In this document: positions 5,393 to 6,815 of the stretch, one piece after another
Position numbering within the stretch: the stretch's first letter is position 1
Layout: every line of letters begins with the position of its first letter
Source: Pseudomonadota bacterium
GTDB taxonomy: Bacteria; Pseudomonadota; Gammaproteobacteria; Steroidobacterales; Steroidobacteraceae
Assembly: GCA_021805275.1 (NCBI GenBank)
Contig: JAJZFQ010000202.1
Coordinates: 1-6,815, forward strand
DNA: 6,815 nt
Direction of reading: 5' to 3'
Position numbers and translations under genes: made by a program
The notes under the pieces: model-generated
Databases searched by the model: none
Told to the model about the DNA's origin: nothing
What the model saw: only the letters and a program-made list of their open reading frames with translations

Positions 5393-6505
5393 TCATCGCA
5401 TCACCTGCCCGAGCGGTCGGCGCAGCGACGGGAGTCCCGCGGCGCCGTAGCCGAAGCGGATGAGAACACCCGGCAGGCGGCAACGATTGCCGAGCTCCGC
5501 GGCGAGCGCCAGTCGCGTCGCACGGACCTCCATCGGCTCATTGATCACGGCCGCACGTATGTTCATGGCGGCAGCGTGCAGCAGGAGGCGTTCGCAGGCA
5601 CGGCCGACCTGAACCCAATGGTGCGGCTCGCCGCTCGCGCCAATCAGCACCGCAAATCCACCGGATTTGCGCGCCCGATCGGCCGCCCGTGCGCCGCTTG
5701 CAGGCGCACGGCTCAGCCAATCGCAGAGCAGCGGAGCGAGCCAGCGTGCGGCCGAGTGCCCGCCACCGCAGCCCGTGAACAAACCATCGCGCCGCTGCAG
5801 CGCAGCGTGTTCGGTGACGCGGGTCCATGCTCTGAGTTCCGCCCGGAGCGCCGGATCCGCGCCCCGGATCTGATGGGCCGCCTCGAGCAGCGCAGCCAAT
5901 CGCTCGATCTTCGGGCGATGAGTCACGAGCACCACATCGACCCCCAGGTCGGCGCCGCAGTGTTGCAGCGCTTCGAGCTCCGCGGCGCTCGGCGTTCGCT
6001 CATCGTAAGCCCCGGGCGCGTTGTGCCGTCTGGGGATCGCGTGAAACAGTGCCGAGGGCTCGATGCGCCGAGCTGCCCCCAGATCGATCTTCAGACCGCC
6101 CCGTCCGGCCGGATGAAACGCCACGGTCCCGCGCAGACCCAATGCCCGCGCCGCGATCCCTGCGTTCTCCGCGGCACAGCCCAAGCTGATGAACAGACTC
6201 TCGTCATCCGCATCCGCATATGGGACCCGGCGCGTAAAATCCGGATGAATGAACAGTTCGCCCTCAAGAACGTGCAGCATCCAGGGCTGTGCGTTGCGGT
6301 GACTCGGCGCCAACGTCGCATAGCGCATCACCTCGTGATGCAGCGCCGTCACCGAATCGGCCGGTCCTTCGATGGGACGCCAGATCTCCCGTACTGCTGC
6401 GGCGTACGCTGACGTGTGCCGCACTTCGGCCGGACGCGCCGCACCGCGGACCGCCGGTGCGGCGGCCGATGCCGCGCTGGAGGCGAAACCTGCGTCGAGG
6501 TTCAT
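5393..6505 (-). CDS. Acg-family FMN-binding nitroreductase-like protein
   Basis: The 370-residue product is best started at ATG 6505, with GGAG 9 bases upstream; a GTG at 6559 and an ATG at 6532 are in frame but lack ribosome sites. Family marks in order: AYAAAVREIWRP (33-44), RYATLAPSHRNAQPW (61-75), SLFISLGCAAENAGIAARAL (103-122), IPRRHNAPGAYDERTPSAAEL (157-177), GEPHHWVQVGRACERLLLHA (292-311), NEPMEV (322-327) and LIRFGYG-LPSLRRPLGQVM at the C-terminus. This order is that of Acg proteins, two-lobed relatives of nitroreductases known from mycobacteria, which bind FMN and for which classical nitroreductase activity is doubtful. The usual NTQPW is NAQPW here. Many non-mycobacterial relatives carry a Tat signal; this one has an Ala-rich N-terminus without twin arginines plus a hydrophobic stretch, so it is probably cytoplasmic. 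Its reaction is unknown; a redox or stress role is inferred from the family. It heads a leftward set with the micropeptide and perhaps the Sel1 gene. Confidence 0.83.
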   Translation of the reverse strand: MNLDAGFASSAASAAAPAVRGAARPAEVRHTSAYAAAVREIWRPIEGPADSVTALHHEVMRYATLAPSHRNAQPWMLHVLEGELFIHPDFTRRVPYADADDESLFISLGCAAENAGIAARALGLRGTVAFHPAGRGGLKIDLGAARRIEPSALFHAIPRRHNAPGAYDERTPSAAELEALQHCGADLGVDVVLVTHRPKIERLAALLEAAHQIRGADPALRAELRAWTRVTEHAALQRRDGLFTGCGGGHSAARWLAPLLCDWLSRAPASGARAADRARKSGGFAVLIGASGEPHHWVQVGRACERLLLHAAAMNIRAAVINEPMEVRATRLALAAELGNRCRLPGVLIRFGYGAAGLPSLRRPLGQVMR

Positions 6506-6699
6506 TCGCAAGTGCTCCGCATGTGACCACATCCCGCTTTCGGGCCGCCTCGTGCACACGCCCGTCCCGGACCCGGCGGCGCGCGAGGCTCACCTGCCCT
6601 CGCCTGTTGGGACGGAGCCGATCTTCGGCAATGTTCGCAGCCGCGGACATCGTGGATATCCGCAGGCGTTGCCGTTCCGCCACGTTCCGGCGCGCTCAT
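6502..6699 (-). CDS. Doubtful 65-residue ORF ending at the Acg start (ATGA overlap)
   Basis: GGTGAG lies 4 bases before an ATG at 6699, and the frame ends in a TGA overlapping the Acg ATG as ATGA (6505-6502), the classic coupling arrangement. The peptide contains a CxxC (GCEHCRR) but is otherwise rich in Arg, Gly, Pro and Ala with no domain, and its third positions are less GC-rich than those of the flanking gene. It may be an upstream coupling ORF or, more likely, chance. Apart from it, the 275 bases between the Acg gene and the next stop hold only the inverted repeats near the right edge. Confidence 0.18.
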   Translation of the reverse strand: MSAPERGGTATPADIHDVRGCEHCRRSAPSQQARAGEPRAPPGPGRACARGGPKAGCGHMRSTCE

Positions 6700-6731
6700 T
6701 TCGCTCACCGGCGGACGAACCCGCCGCGCAA

Positions 6732-6752
6732 GGCGCCGGATCCGTCAGCGCC
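6732..6752. terminator. Small hairpin near the right edge
   Basis: GGCGC (6732-6736) can pair with GCGCC (6748-6752) around an 11-base loop that contains the palindrome CGGATCCG (6737-6744). It lies about 30 bases past the putative leftward stop at 6781-6783, where a terminator would be expected. There is no T-run, and the stem is short. Confidence 0.2.
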
Positions 6753-6775
6753 GCCGTTCAGCCGCCCGAGGCCCG

Positions 6776-6785
6776 AGTGATCACT
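6776..6785. repeat. Perfect 10-base palindrome AGTGATCACT
   Basis: AGTGATCACT reads the same on both strands and overlaps the putative stop of the leftward gene at the edge. It could be part of a protein-binding site but a single copy of this length may be chance. Confidence 0.2.
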
Positions 6786-6815
6786 GCATTCGCTGACGAA
6801 GTCGGTCTATGTCGA
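6781..6815 (-). CDS. Possible 3' end of a leftward gene (partial)
   Basis: Read leftward from the window edge, one frame gives DIDRLRQRMQ and stops at TGA (6783-6781). The charged, heptad-like residues look like the C-terminal helix of a real protein, and the gene would lie on the same strand as the Acg gene with a 275-base gap. With only ten residues no family can be assigned. The competing reading is a rightward start at GTG 6777 (VITAFADEVGLCR), which has only a weak ribosome site. Confidence 0.22.
   Translation of the reverse strand, partial: DIDRLRQRMQ

Noticed and set aside
3792..5450. A 552-codon rightward open frame
   Set aside because: It overlaps the esterase in another frame and runs antisense to the Sel1 lipoprotein. 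The translation is Arg/Pro/His-rich with no domain, a common by-product of GC-rich codon use.
5576..6412. A 278-codon rightward frame opposite the Acg gene
   Set aside because: The Acg frame carries a full set of family motifs; this antisense frame has none.
1..6815. CRISPR array, insertion sequence, phage or toxin-antitoxin module
   Set aside because: No regularly spaced identical repeats, terminal inverted repeats with a transposase, integrase, or recognisable toxin or antitoxin were seen on either strand.

Overview
The window is GC-rich, densely coding bacterial DNA with strong G/C preference at third codon positions. A LysR regulator of the CrgA-like type, two lipoproteins with lipoboxes, a Sec-exported DUF4097 protein and AGGAGG-type ribosome sites suggest a proteobacterium, probably a GC-rich gamma- or betaproteobacterium. 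That placement is an inference from gene content; there is no rRNA or other marker here.

Layout from left to right. At the left edge a leftward gene appears to start (ATG at 46, good ribosome site) and run out of the window. A long divergent spacer (47-509) separates it from a rightward LysR-family regulator (510-1409). A hairpin follows the regulator, then a 360-base spacer with an AT-rich promoter-like patch and a 32-codon upstream ORF. Next comes a secreted DUF4097 beta-repeat protein (1770-2696), built from a striking 18-residue repeat. A very strong hairpin (2703-2741) separates it from a large lipoprotein esterase of the Esterase D/enterochelin-esterase-like alpha/beta-hydrolase type (2785-4413). 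A hairpin at 4442-4474 lies between this gene and the leftward genes that converge on it.

The leftward block, in transcription order, is an Acg-type FMN-binding nitroreductase-like protein (6505-5393), a 30-residue single-pass membrane peptide (5336-5244), and a small Sel1-repeat lipoprotein (5081-4485). A further leftward gene may end at the right edge (stop at 6781-6783).

Functionally, most products are predicted to act at the cell envelope: exported beta-repeat protein, lipoprotein hydrolase, Sel1 lipoprotein and membrane micropeptide. The LysR protein and the Acg protein are the cytoplasmic exceptions. The LysR regulator most likely controls the divergent gene at the left edge. I see no CRISPR array, transposase, phage gene, tRNA or toxin-antitoxin pair. 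The window looks like ordinary chromosomal sequence; its more unusual points are the overlooked micropeptide, the regular 18-residue repeat, and the short upstream ORFs with good ribosome sites placed before larger genes.
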